Positions 20,171-30,729 of a stretch of DNA of 64,000 nt are shown here, piece by piece; the stretch's first letter is position 1; every line of letters starts with the position of its first letter. The notes beneath the pieces are model-generated. The model saw only the letters and a program-made list of their open reading frames with translations. It made no database searches and was not told the DNA's origin. The position numbers and the translations under genes were made by a program. This stretch comes from Macrocystis pyrifera (taxonomy: Eukaryota; Sar; Phaeophyceae; Laminariales; Laminariaceae): assembly GCA_031763025.1 (NCBI GenBank), contig JASSKH010000002.1, positions 17,830,468 to 17,894,467 of the forward strand, given 5' to 3'.

Positions 20171-21536
20171 TGTGGTGTATTTTCAAGTTAGCGTTGTAGA
20201 ATCTCTATGAAATTCGACCAAGTGGAGGTGCTGACCTGCCCCACCCGAACGAAACAGAGAACCCTTGTACGTCTAATACTACATTTTTCCGAACTTTTGT
20301 TTCTTGATGAAGTTAGGGTTGTGACGGCTATCTCGCCCAGTCTTACACTGCTTTTCTTTTTTTTTTTCGAAATATTTTTTTAACTTTTTGATTCATCCTG
20401 AGGTTATAGTGGACTCGTTTATAAATTAGCCTAGGGGTTTCATGTAGAAGTTAGTGGTGTAATAGTATCTTTAATTTAGAGTGCAACAGCGGGCCCTGGA
20501 TGGAAATGGGAGGGTGTGGTGCATGTACTATGTTGAAGTGAACGCAGGAGTGGCCATCTTGCCCAGCTTTGACCGCCTATCGATCCTTAATCGAGGTTCG
20601 GAAATCTATTTTTTGTAGTCTTCAGTATATTATTTTTTTTTACATTCAAGTTCGGGTGGATTTCGCTCTCTTCAAATTAATGTGGGGTTTATCTTCACAT
20701 TAATCAGGCGGCACATGTTTTATTTCTGTTGTATTCCATTTTGTTTCTTTAACCTAACTATTATTCTCGCTCCATCCTCTTAGTTGCAGTCAACTCAGAA
20801 ACCCGGGGTCACAAAGCATACTCTTCGCCCCCCTCCCCCCCCCCCCCCACTTCGGGAACGCGCGCTTGCATTTTTCGAGGATTCCGCACTTTTTCCCTTG
20901 TCGATTCGCGTCGAAATGTGCATGCCCATGATATTAGTATTAGCAAACTAATACGCTTTCGGCAGTTCGTGCCTTTCAACAATACAAAACTCTGTACGGT
21001 GAATAGAATCTTTGCGAGGTTAGGCACAACGTCGAACTCATAGACCACTGGGCGATCGGTATGCCTACGACAGTAAACCTCGGATACTCCGCACTATTTT
21101 CGCCAGGGACGGTATTTCCCAACACCCCCCCAAAACAGGAAAAACACCCGCCCCTCGCCTCTGACTTAGCGTCATGACCGGGCCAACGGGGATGAAAGGA
21201 CGAGGGCCTTACAACGCAGCAACTAACTGCCGTGTGACGGGTGGGTTCGCCTTTCTGCGGCTTCCGCTCCCTCCTCGTACTCCCTCTCCACTTCCATGCC
21301 GACGTCCTCGACGGTGTTGGTATACATAATAAGTTCGACCTTTCGCAATACGTGCTTCTGGTAACTTTTAGTTGATTATGGTCTGTGTAGCGTTATCGAT
21401 CAGCGGCACACAAATACCAATATAAAGGATGCGGACAGACAGACAGACAGGTAGCCATGCAGACACAACCTGCACTTACCAAAATAAAGAAATGTTGTGG
21501 GGCTCATCAGATGTTTTGTAAGTACTAAGGTACTTC

Positions 21537-21571
<35 letters not shown>

Positions 21572-22070
21572 CCCCCCCCCCAACGCTCAAGACGTCGTAC
21601 ATGCATGGGAACAAATGACGCACGTTTCGAATACACAACACGGACAACTGCGGTATTCATGACGATATCCCACTTTGCCGCGCCGATCGAAATATGGAGC
21701 TCTATCCCGCTCGGCACCCCCTGCCCGCTCTTCACACACATGCAATTCAGGAGGCCCGCGTATACACCGCGAGAAACAATAGCAATATCAACAACGCGAA
21801 TGCATTTGACATAATAAGCATGCGCAAAAACAACGAGTTCACAAACCAATACCCCGTCCTTGGAACACCTCGCGTGAACATTGCACAACCAACACCAGCA
21901 TGCCAAGGAATGCCTGGCACACATCAGCCGATACTACACATATCGACACCAGGGTTATACGCGAAGGCGCTCCCATTTCCTTGTGAGGCCAGCAATCAAC
22001 GCCAGCAACCAAGCGCGTTCCCCGAAAAACCCCAGACAGTGCATCATACAGGTTACCATCCACGTCCACA
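20171..22070. other. Low-copy region without a clear gene
   Basis: T-rich stretches occur near 20340 and 20625. A poly-C run of more than 30 bases broken by one G lies at about 21537-21580. GACAGACAGACAG lies at 21435. Frames here are short and compositionally uninformative. Confidence 0.5.
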
Positions 22071-22706
22071 CTAGGCCGACTGCGCCAGCAGCACCGCGGA
22101 AAGAAACACTACGTCCACCCTCCCCAAGCAGTCTAACACGCGCATGACAGGGTCGGTGCAAAAGCACCTACCGCACCTCCACAGAGCTTCTTCACAGCTA
22201 GAAATCTTATCTTTGGGGTGTTTCTTGACTGTTGCCAACACCGTATCGAGGGTCTGTCTGTTGTATCCCTGGTTTTGGCGCTCATTGATTACCCTCAACG
22301 CGAAAGTGAAGTTCGGGAAGTTCATGGTATTGATCGATCGAAAATAGATGGGTTTCTTGGAGTGGTCCTGCTCGTGCGGGTTGAGGTTTACCCCTGCAAT
22401 CTCCAAACACCCCGAAAACCCGCTGTACGCACGCTGACACTTTTCGCTGTGGTTTTTCTCATGGGGTGCGTCCGGACCCACGAACATCCCCGTTGACCAA
22501 AGCCTGAAGTGCCTCAAGTTGGACTTGGCAAAACTGGTGTCCTGCCAGATCGCAGAGTACCCTGCAACACGACCATCCTCGGCACTCTTGTGCGGAACAA
22601 CGTCCACGCTCAAAGCGATCTGAAGGGCCTTGATGGAGAAGACTTTATCTCCACCTCCGATCCCACAGCGGATGGCACTCTCTGCATGATTCGGGTAAGA
22701 GCGCAA
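22071..22706 (-). CDS. Candidate exons of an unrecognised minus-strand gene (3' part)
   Basis: This 211-residue open frame has non-repetitive composition (GIGGGDKVFSIKALQIALSV; INTMNFPNFTFALRVINERQ; TVKKHPKDKISSCEEALWRC). Two GT-type donor words fall at sensible places on the minus strand: GCAGGG|GTAAAC near 22395 and GTGCG|GTAGGTGC near 22172. The open frame may therefore be two or more exons read through introns. The start is not defined. No domain is recognised. Together with 23720-24544 it forms the most host-like stretch of the window. Confidence 0.35.
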   Translation of the reverse strand: MRSYPNHAESAIRCGIGGGDKVFSIKALQIALSVDVVPHKSAEDGRVAGYSAIWQDTSFAKSNLRHFRLWSTGMFVGPDAPHEKNHSEKCQRAYSGFSGCLEIAGVNLNPHEQDHSKKPIYFRSINTMNFPNFTFALRVINERQNQGYNRQTLDTVLATVKKHPKDKISSCEEALWRCGRCFCTDPVMRVLDCLGRVDVVFLSAVLLAQSA

Positions 22707-22893
22707 GGTACATGTCAGCCTACATCAAGAAGGGTAACGTCAGCGTACATGATGGGTGACATAACAGGCCAACGTGCTGCAAAGCCTTCCCAGCCTGCAT
22801 GGGCCAATAGAAATTTCAAGACTAGAAGAAGGCATCGCCAGGGCGATCCTCCAGACCGATGAAACCAATGCGCAAATCCCAGCACGCCGACAG

Positions 22894-23082
22894 TCATGCC
22901 AAGGATATGCGAGGGAACATATACACCTCCGATGAGCAAAAGGACATGACACACAGACCTGCTATTTCTTCCGCGCGGTTGTTGACCGCCCCCAGGCCGT
23001 TCACCAAGAATCTTATCTTCGCCTGCCGTGATACGGGTGGAATGCACGTGCGGCCAAGCTCAGAGTTGTTCGACGTCGACAT
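22894..23082 (-). CDS. Possible internal exon of the same minus-strand gene
   Basis: This 62-residue frame (MSTSNNSELGRTCIPPVSRQ, then AKIRFLVNGLGAVNNRAEEI) has a possible splice donor (AATAGCAG|GTCTGTG) near 22970. The link to the flanking frames is inferred only from strand and order. Confidence 0.2.
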   Translation of the reverse strand: MSTSNNSELGRTCIPPVSRQAKIRFLVNGLGAVNNRAEEIAGLCVMSFCSSEVYMFPRISLA

Positions 23083-23719
23083 CGATAGACACTGTATCTA
23101 CCACGGCGGTAGGTAGATATCAATTTTGGACGACATTCGTATCTATACTAAACCGGTGCAAATCGCGTAGCACATGAACGACCGGGCGACCAGGCAACTG
23201 TGGCACTAAGTGCGACACGCTCTCAACAACGAGTGGGGCCGGGTGGGGGCGTTACTATTCCTTCCCTCCATTTCAAGGCCATGCTGAGATTGGTAAAAAC
23301 AGCAGAGGACACTGCGGTGACAACCTCTCTGGCCACCACAACGTACGATTTGGGGAGTGCGGTACGACCACCGCTCGCTTTGAGTACGTTACAACGAAAG
23401 TTGCCACTACGCAAGAAATAGGCACGATAAATACATCACAATCAGCGGAACAAATAAGGCCTCTTGGGGGAGGGGTGTTCTTCATTCAGAATTTATCGTC
23501 CGGCCTGAGTTCAAAGAGAACAGGTGGAATTAAACAGGAAATGGACCACACGCAGAGGCCAAACCGGGATCCAACCGCACTCGAAACATGCTGCTATTCC
23601 CCTTTTTCTTGTGGCGGTGTCAACGGCTGCACGCGTGGAGTCACCCCATCAGGCCTCGCAAACTTGCCCCCTTCGGTCAAAACCGCCAACGCATTAGACC
23701 TACACAATGACAGACAACA

Positions 23720-24544
23720 TCAACTGCCAATTTCTCGGTCTCCCTTCCCATCCGAGAATGTGCTCACCTGAGAGTATGCTTGCAATCCTTCCAAGAGCGA
23801 GGAAAACACTTTGGAAGTTTCGCTGTTCACCACAACGTCGAGGCCATCCAACTTGGGTAAGACCGGCCGCTTTCCATTCCTGGCTCCAACCGCAACTACC
23901 AGCAGCACTCCCAAGCATTCAGCGGCAGCCTCGTTGTTGACAGAATCCCTGGTCCCGCCTTCACCCTCACCTGGGACCGGCGAATCTACCTCTAGAACCC
24001 ACCCGTCCGCCCCAAGCACCGACGTTCGTGCTCCGTCTTTGCCTGCTCTTCGGTGCCAGTGGTAGGTGAACACCAGGACCTCGAACATCGACAGAACCCT
24101 CACACCTTCTCGGAATAGGGCAGCAGCAACCCTCGTGGCCGCCAAGTTGCAGAGTGTACCTACGGACCCCAGATACTCGCCGGTCGCCCACAAAAGGTCG
24201 TGCACGTTTAACTGGCTCTGCACACGCGTGGGCTCGGACGCACTTTTGAGGGCGTACACGTCGGAGGCGCTGTCGAGCTCGGGTTCGGCCGGCAAAGTAC
24301 AACTCGGTACGTCTGCGCCGGCACTCCTGCTGTTGCTGGCCAGGTAAGCAATGCTAGGAATGCAAGCGCGTCCCCGCTTGGGCTCGACGTTTGGGGCGCC
24401 ACACAGCTGTTCGCTTCGTCCTTCTTGCTCGCTACCGTCTCCTCTTCCTTCGTCGCCCTCCCCCCTCCGTTCTCCGTCGCCAAGGCGAGGGGGTCTACCC
24501 CTGTCATTCAGAGCCCCCGGGCAATCCCTTTCGAGGTGTGGCAC
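23720..24544 (-). CDS. Candidate exon(s) of an unrecognised minus-strand gene (5' part)
   Basis: This 274-residue frame has a low-complexity R/G/E/D-rich N-terminus and then an ordinary, globular-looking part (residues ~80-235: LNVHDLLWATGEYLGSVGTL; VRVLSMFEVLVFTYHWHR; GLDVVVNSETSKVFSSLLEG). A strong donor CTCAG|GTGAGC occurs near 23772 just after LLEGLQAYSQ, and a second (CCAG|GTGAGG) near 23968. Sequence just upstream reads GCLAVPHLERDCPG, which has C-x4-H-x4-C spacing like the end of a CCHC knuckle but lacks the first Cys. Alternatives are an old retroelement gag or a host gene. Function is unknown. Confidence 0.35.
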   Translation of the reverse strand: MPHLERDCPGALNDRGRPPRLGDGERRGEGDEGRGDGSEQEGRSEQLCGAPNVEPKRGRACIPSIAYLASNSRSAGADVPSCTLPAEPELDSASDVYALKSASEPTRVQSQLNVHDLLWATGEYLGSVGTLCNLAATRVAAALFREGVRVLSMFEVLVFTYHWHRRAGKDGARTSVLGADGWVLEVDSPVPGEGEGGTRDSVNNEAAAECLGVLLVVAVGARNGKRPVLPKLDGLDVVVNSETSKVFSSLLEGLQAYSQVSTFSDGKGDREIGS

Positions 24545-24559
24545 AGCTAGGCATCCAGC

Positions 24560-26224
24560 ATCATAGATCGCAAGATCCGGCCATTGCTGGATGATGGCAG
24601 ACGACCAGCAATTTCGAACGAAACGGGGGGGGGGGGGGGGGTCAGTGCAGTCCGGTTAGTGAGTAAAATTGCTTAGCTAAGGCGACTTTTTTTCTGCCTC
24701 CCTACAACTACAACACCTACAGCAAGGAACGGGGCGTTCGTCTCCTTCAGTTGACAACATACATGTACTGCTTTCTTTTTTTTTGTATTTTGTTAGCATT
24801 TTTTACAGCCGCAATACTGCTTCTGGCACAATGTTGATATTTCATGCCTCCCTACCGAAAAGCGGCATGAGTACGTTGTATCGAGTAACACGCTCCGCTC
24901 GTTATGGCCTCTAGGACTTGTTGGGGCCATTAGATGAAACGGAGGGCACCCATTGCTGTGTGTGCATCACTAAACGAGATTAAGAAACGGTAGGCAAAAT
25001 GATTTTTCGGGGCTTCGGTGTTGTCTCTATACTTTGCTGTGGCCATGTAAGACGCGGCGGACTGTCGATTTAGAGGCGCAAGTAAGGTAGACTACTACTC
25101 CTAGGCGTCGTCGACGTACATAATATGAGCAGCCTGAAACAATAATACATGTATCAGTAAAAGGTAGCGCAGATTTAAGAGGCCAGTTTCGTAATGAAGA
25201 AGGCATCGGATCCACCCGAGAAAGATCCCGAGAACTGTCGTGGGGGCGCTACTATTCTTATCGGCAGTGTGTCATGGAAAGTCGTATTACACTAGATTTT
25301 TTTTCGCAGCTGCAAATAACAAGGGAAATTAATTTAAAACTACATTGGTTGCGACATAATGGTGCAAGCTACTTCGGCAAGCTTCAAACCAACTTGGGGT
25401 TCCGTAATAATCAGTTGGTCCGTAAGGTGCCGGTATTATGTACGATTGATCGCATGGTTACATTGGGCACAGCAGTTGGGAGGGTACTCCCTCAGGAACA
25501 TCCATGCAAAAATCGAAATTCCAATAGATTTTCAAACTTATATAGAACTGAGCACCGACCACGTAGCCGCATGCCAACTTGCTACTGTTCCCCGGAGAGG
25601 GAACGCTGCCGGCATACCAGTAGAGTAAACAATGTGTAATGCTCCAGCCTGATGAAAGCGAAACACAAACAGGATGCAGTTGCCATAGGGCTCGTACAGC
25701 ACGGACAAGGGCGCTGCTATTTGGGGCTGCGTGCTCATGGTCACTACTTTTGGATAGCGGCTGACCTGTACAACTTCAACGTGAGTTATGGACTCGCGAT
25801 ACGTGAGCGGAAAAGATGAACAAATAAACTAGTACGATGAGTGTGATGCTGGTGAGGGGACACAAAATAAGATTTTTAGTGCGGAGGCCAAATGTAACAC
25901 CGGGCGCCCCGTGTTCATGATGTAGATACAAGCTGTCACATACCTAGGTATGATACATGATACAAGTACAGAGTAGTGGAGCTCGACTCGGGTACAACAG
26001 CAGTAGTAGGGTGATGATATCTATTACCTGGTACGAGGTATGTGCATGATACCTACTGGTACCATCACTATACAAAAGGAGCGATACACTCGTCGGTGGA
26101 TGTTTTACGACTGTTCAACAGTCACCAGCAGTCCCACCAACTGCCTGCTGGTATATGCTTCGAAGTATACCTGCTAGGTTCATAAGCCCTACCTTGTGTT
26201 TATACAGAAATCTCGAAGTACAAC
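24560..26224. other. No gene seen
   Basis: A poly-G run of ~18 lies at about 24627-24644, and T-rich runs occur near 24775. A 121-residue plus frame at 25274-25639 has ordinary composition but no motif or splice signal that I can defend. Repeated GGTACC/TACCTGG words occur at 25940-26170. Confidence 0.5.
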
Positions 26225-27740
26225 AAGTTCACACCGCGGACAGCTCATGAGCTAGCTCATCTATCGTGTACCAGGTATAGCTCAAGCTTCGAAAACATGT
26301 GCAGATGAGCTACCGCCTATAGCTCAAGCCGGGGGAAACTTCTCCAGCTCATGTAGCTCCTATAGCTCATATCGGCGGCAGATGAGCTAGCTCATGTACG
26401 TCTCATAGCTCAGCCTGCGTCAGAGTGTGTAGATGAGCTATCGTGTATAGCGTGTATAGCTCAAGTTTCGAAAATACGTGCAGATGAGCTACCGCCTATA
26501 GCTCAAGCCAGGGGAAACTTCTGTAGCTCACGTAGCGCCTATAGCTCATCTCGGGGGGCAGCTGAGCTAGCTCATGTAGCTCCAATAACTCAGCCTGGGA
26601 AAATGTGTGTAGATGAGCAATCTTCTATAGCTCAAGCAGGGAAAACATGTACAGATGAGCTATCGTCTATAGCTCACCCCCGGAGAACGCACTCATAGCT
26701 TATGCACGCAGATCATTGTAGCTCCTTCTCAGCAACACATGCGTGAAGACAAATAGCTGAAAAAGCCCACCCTCCGGGACAAGTGCGTACGTATAGAAAT
26801 AATATGGGTTCGGCCTGGGTTTGATCGTTGTCCTCATCCACATCGATGACGTTGTTCGTGGGGTCCACATCCATCGATGGATCCGGTTGCTGCCCGTCGC
26901 CAGCCTGGTCTACGGCCTTAGCGCCGCTAGAGCTGCTACCCCGGGTCGTGGGCATGCTAGGGGTGTTGCTGTGGGGTGTCGGTGTTGTGTTCTATGCGAG
27001 CGCCTCTTGTGGTGTGTATGGTGACAGCTGACAGCTGCTGTATATAGCTGTTGTCAAAAAACGAAAATTCAAATTAATAATTATGTTGGGTGTCGAATCA
27101 GGTATCTTCAGAACAGAAGCAGAAGCAGATCCGATCTCATATAATATCAATACTCTGTACCTGGTACCTACAAAAAAAAAAAGGTTGTCTGTGCTGATAT
27201 CGCTCTTTCTGCGTACTTGTATCGGTCACTTACACAGCTCATGAGCTAGCTCATCTGTCCCCTATAGCTCAATCCTTGAAAAGATGTGCAGATGAGAGCT
27301 ATCGCCTGTAGCAAACTTTGAAAATATATGTGCAGATGAGCTACCGCCTATAGCTCAAGCTTTGAAAACATGTGCGGATGAGCTATCGCCTAGAGCTCAA
27401 ACTTTGTAAACATGTGCAGATGAGCTACCGGCGATAGCTCAAGCTTCGAAAACATGTGCAGATGAGCTACCGCCTATAACTCAACCCGGGGACAACATGT
27501 GTAGTTCATGTAGCTCGTATAGCTCATGTCGGGGGTAGATGAGCTTGGTCATACAGCTCCTATAGCTCACTCTGGGCATATATGTGCAGATGAGCTATCC
27601 TCTATAGCTCAAACTTGAAAAAAAACATGTGCAGATGAGCTACCCTCCTATAGCTAAAGCCGGGAAAAGATGTGTAGCTCACGCAGCTCACGTAGCTCAC
27701 CGGTGAGCTAGCTAGCTCGAGCTACTAAGCTGATCTGTCC
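26225..27740. repeat. Hairpin-unit array, copy B (GAGCTA...TAGCTC)
   Basis: This is a direct-orientation paralogue of 18536-20170: two blocks of GAGCTA-N7-TAGCTC units (26240-26700 and 27235-27735) around a conserved middle. Copy B lacks the foldback element present in copy A. The unit number and loop sequences differ between copies while the stem halves are kept in most units. Confidence 0.85.
26713..26955 (-). CDS. Small hypothetical ORF inside hairpin array copy B
   Basis: This 80-residue frame begins MPTTRGSSSSGAKAVDQAG and has an acidic stretch NNVIDVDEDNDQTQAEP. It is paralogous to 18913-19155, where the acidic part is in a different frame. I recognise no family. Low confidence that it is translated. 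Confidence 0.25.
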   Translation of the reverse strand: MPTTRGSSSSGAKAVDQAGDGQQPDPSMDVDPTNNVIDVDEDNDQTQAEPILFLYVRTCPGGWAFSAICLHACVAEKELQ

Positions 27741-27831
27741 GAGGGGTGTACTTCACCCATGAAACTGACACGCACACTTCAAATTTCAAACCGCCTCTTG
27801 ACAGATTCCAAAGCAAGTTTGAAAGGGGGAC

Positions 27832-28539
27832 TCACACTTTGCACTGGCAGCTCCTCTTGATCTCGGGGTGGCACGCGCAGCAGCGCTGTTCGAATCCAGT
27901 CTCGGTGTTAAAATTCTTGCTGCAGGTATCCCTGCAGACCCACCGAGGGCATCCCGACACGGATGGGCACAGTCTCTTCCTAACGTTACCGTAGCCTGGT
28001 TTCCTGTTGCATTTGCTGCACACAGTGTTCAGGATCGTCCTCCTCTTCGCACATGCCGCCTCGGAGGATTCCTCACCAAGCGGTGAAGGAACCACGCTGC
28101 CTCCACTCTGCTGCGCTCGTCCATCCGTACTACTGCTGCTTGCGATCCTTGACGGCGGACGAGTAATCACCATCGTGTCACCTTGCTGCTCTCGCCCATC
28201 TGTACTACTGTTCGCGGTCCTCGCGACAGCTACCCTCGCCGGCCCCGCCGGTTGTGCACCTCCCCTCCCCTGTTCCCTCGATGGTGTTGCTGTAGGACCA
28301 GTACTCAGAGACCCGATCGAGGTGTTGTCCAATACAGGTAGAGCGAGAATGCTTGACACGTCAACCTCTCCCGTGCTGCGTGCTTCTGGTGCAGTAGTAC
28401 CAGATGGCGTGCTACATCCAGTACCTGGGTTATAGCGTGCTACTCGTGCTACGCGGGTTGGTGAGTGTGTACTTGCTGTGGAGTTAAACCGACGGTGTTG
28501 TATGTCCGTCGGACAACCTCCCCCAAACAGGTATTTCAT
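27832..28539 (-). CDS. Hypothetical Cys-rich protein, possible transposase-type zinc ribbon
   Basis: This 235-residue frame has a low-complexity S/T/P-rich first ~160 residues. The C-terminus is rich in Cys: VCSKCNRKPG, KRLCPSVSGCPRWVC, RDTCSKNF, QRCCACHPEIKRSCQCKV. The C-x2-C ... C-P-x-C-x3-W-V-C-x3-C order resembles the zinc-binding tail of piggyBac-type transposases, but no DDE core is present. This is a motif impression, not an assignment. It lies between the hairpin array and the macrosatellite, and its last coding codons are near 27832. It could be the 3' remnant of a DNA transposon or an intact small gene. Confidence 0.35.
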   Translation of the reverse strand: MKYLFGGGCPTDIQHRRFNSTASTHSPTRVARVARYNPGTGCSTPSGTTAPEARSTGEVDVSSILALPVLDNTSIGSLSTGPTATPSREQGRGGAQPAGPARVAVARTANSSTDGREQQGDTMVITRPPSRIASSSSTDGRAQQSGGSVVPSPLGEESSEAACAKRRTILNTVCSKCNRKPGYGNVRKRLCPSVSGCPRWVCRDTCSKNFNTETGFEQRCCACHPEIKRSCQCKV

Positions 28540-29036
28540 TGGGCAGCGTCCGACCGACAGCGAAATATATTTGGTACTTGTAGCAGTTGCAAGTGTCGGA
28601 GCCTACGATGCATCATCGACGATAAATAAGACGTCTTAGAAGAGAGCTTCGGGTGCTTGCGTATGTATGTATCTATGTATCCATGCGTCCTGACTCCCGA
28701 CCACGCCCACCACAACGATCAACGACCAACTGCCACCAGACAACACTACCCATCCTCCAGCAGCAGCAGCAGGCGCCCAGCAGCACACCAGCAGCAGGCA
28801 AATCATGCGCGCGCGGTGGCACATCCGGGGTATACTTTATGACTAATTGCATGTATGGGAGCCTACGATGCAGCACCGAGGATGGATATTAGGTAGAGCT
28901 GGGGGCGCGGGCGCATCTGCAGCATGAATGACATCCCGCCTCCAAACGACACCGACCACAACGATCAACAACCGCCACCAGAAAAAAAAAAAACTACCGT
29001 ACTCCTCTGCCGTTGTTCTGAGCAGCAGTGCAATTC

Positions 29037-29549
29037 TCACAGCCAATCGAGAGGGCAGCAGTATGCATGTGCCTGCTGTCGCCACCGTGTGCCTGCGCCA
29101 CCACCACGCACCGCCGTCTCTGCTGTTGTTCGAGCTGTGCGGTTGGTATTTTGGATCGACAAGCTCGTCACAATTTCATTGACGTTTGTAGTGGACCGAA
29201 AAGCTGCGTCACAGTAGCAGGGTATCTCATGCAACCACTTGAGAGCGCAGCAGTAGTAGCAGCATAGTTCCTGTGATCGTCCATTGCCTCCACACCATAC
29301 ACACCGCCCACATCTTGCTGTGCAAACGTTGCTCGACCGGCATTGAGGCGGACGAAAATCGACTGAATGAAACGCCTCAAAATCGTTTAATTGACAAAAG
29401 TTGTCCCTATCCCTAGGAAGTGAGCCATATACGACTGAATGAAACGCCTCAAAATCGTTTAATTGACAAAAGTTGTCCCTATCCCTAGGAGGTGAGCCAT
29501 ATACGGCACCGGGCCAAGCGATAGGGACAACTTTTTGACTTACAAGCAA
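29037..29549 (-). CDS. Hypothetical Cys-rich ORF in macrosatellite unit 1
   Basis: This 170-residue frame starts with two ~24-residue repeats (RDRDNFCQLNDFEAFHSV) encoded by the 75-bp subrepeats. A Cys-rich stretch follows (RSSNVCTARCGRCVWCGG; CCYYCCALKW). The same frame is kept in units 2 and 3. Conservation equals that of the surrounding DNA, so it does not show selection. No family is recognised. Confidence 0.25.
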   Translation of the reverse strand: MLVSQKVVPIAWPGAVYGSPPRDRDNFCQLNDFEAFHSVVYGSLPRDRDNFCQLNDFEAFHSVDFRPPQCRSSNVCTARCGRCVWCGGNGRSQELCCYYCCALKWLHEIPCYCDAAFRSTTNVNEIVTSLSIQNTNRTARTTAETAVRGGGAGTRWRQQAHAYCCPLDWL

Positions 29550-30285
29550 AAAACAACGTAAAAACAGACTAGACTTTACGAGCTTGCACCAATCAAAGCA
29601 GAGCTATGACTTACCGTATGACTTGCAAAATGGCCGTGATTGGCCAACATTGCCGTTACAACTGCTGCTGAGCACAAATATCGTATTGAGCGTGCTACGA
29701 GTACAACATGCAGGCTGTTGTACATCGCTGCGGCCATGCCGCCCAGCAGCACCAGCAGGCAAAACCATGCGCGTGAGGTGGTACATCCGCAGTATACTCT
29801 TCTATGGCTTGTGTCGGGGCCTGCGATGCATCACGGAGGATGGATAGGTAGAGTTTGGGGTGCGGGCACATGTATGTATCCCGACTCCCGACCACACCCA
29901 CCGCGACGACCAACAACAACAACCACCACCTGCTGTTGCCCAGCAGCTTAGTAGCAGGCCAAACCAGCGCGTGAGGTGCACATCGGCGGTGTACTCTTGG
30001 CTACTGTACCTGTAGTTGCAAGTGTTGGAGCCTATGATGCCTCATCGAGGATAAATAGGAAGAGCTTGGTGTGCGGGGGCATGTACGTAATCCGACTCCC
30101 GAACACGCCCACCGATCAACAACCAACTAACTGCCACCAGGCAAAACTGCGTCCGAGGTGACACATCCGGAGTCTACTCTAAGACTTGGCTGCTGTTGTA
30201 CCTGTAGCAGTTGCAAGTGTCGGAGCCTACGATGCATCATCGACGATAAATAAGACGTCTTAGAAGAGAGCTTCGGGTGCTTGCG

Positions 30286-30426
30286 TGTTCGTTTATAAAG
30301 GAACAAAAGAAGTCCGGGGTTCGAGTCCCGCCAGACGTCGTATTTCCGCTTTTTCTGCCGTGGGTAGAAAAAGGGAAATCAAGTGGAGTGAACCACTTTG
30401 TTAAAAGAACGCACGACTAGGGAGGG
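30286..30426 (+). other. tRNA-B-box leader of copia-2
   Basis: These 141 bp precede the 5' LTR. They match the minus strand of 52537-52677 with a single one-base indel (AAAGGAAC against AAAGAAC). The leader contains GGGGTTCGAGTCCCGCC, a textbook pol III B box within a T-arm stem, but no A box upstream. It ends in AGGGAGGG, the same purine tract that precedes the 3' LTRs of copia-2 and of the element at 48639-52677. Confidence 0.9.
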
Positions 30427-30684
30427 TGTTCGTTTGGATCGTTCCAGCAGCGACGGTTACAAGTTGTAGAGGGTTGCGTATATCTTCGCAGGCGTTATTA
30501 TGAATTATGCCGTGTGTTCACGAGGAGAGTTTGAGCACTCCGTTCTCTGCTCCGTTCTCTGCTCCGAGCTACGAGCTAGGCTCCGCTCTCTCTCCCCCCT
30601 CCTCTGTCCTCTAATACAACGATTATAAAGAAACTCATCAGACCACGTGGTGGTCAGGGCATCCAGGCTTGGACTCTACGAACA
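30427..30684 (+). repeat. copia-2 5' LTR
   Basis: 258 bp, TGTTCGTTTGG...CTACGAACA. Same family as the copia-1 LTRs, with a CCCCCCTCCTC variant near 30596. Confidence 0.95.
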
Positions 30685-30729
30685 CACTAGTGTACTTGAA
30701 CGTTTGAGGTCTAGTACCAGAAGCCCACG

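Noticed and set aside
21535-21924. Poly-G-ended minus frame and other frames across the poly-C tract
   Set aside because: They depend on reading through a homopolymer of more than 30 C, whose length is unreliable.
30300-30345. A tRNA gene in the copia-2 leader
   Set aside because: Only the T-arm/B box is present. There is no D-arm or A box upstream within the element.
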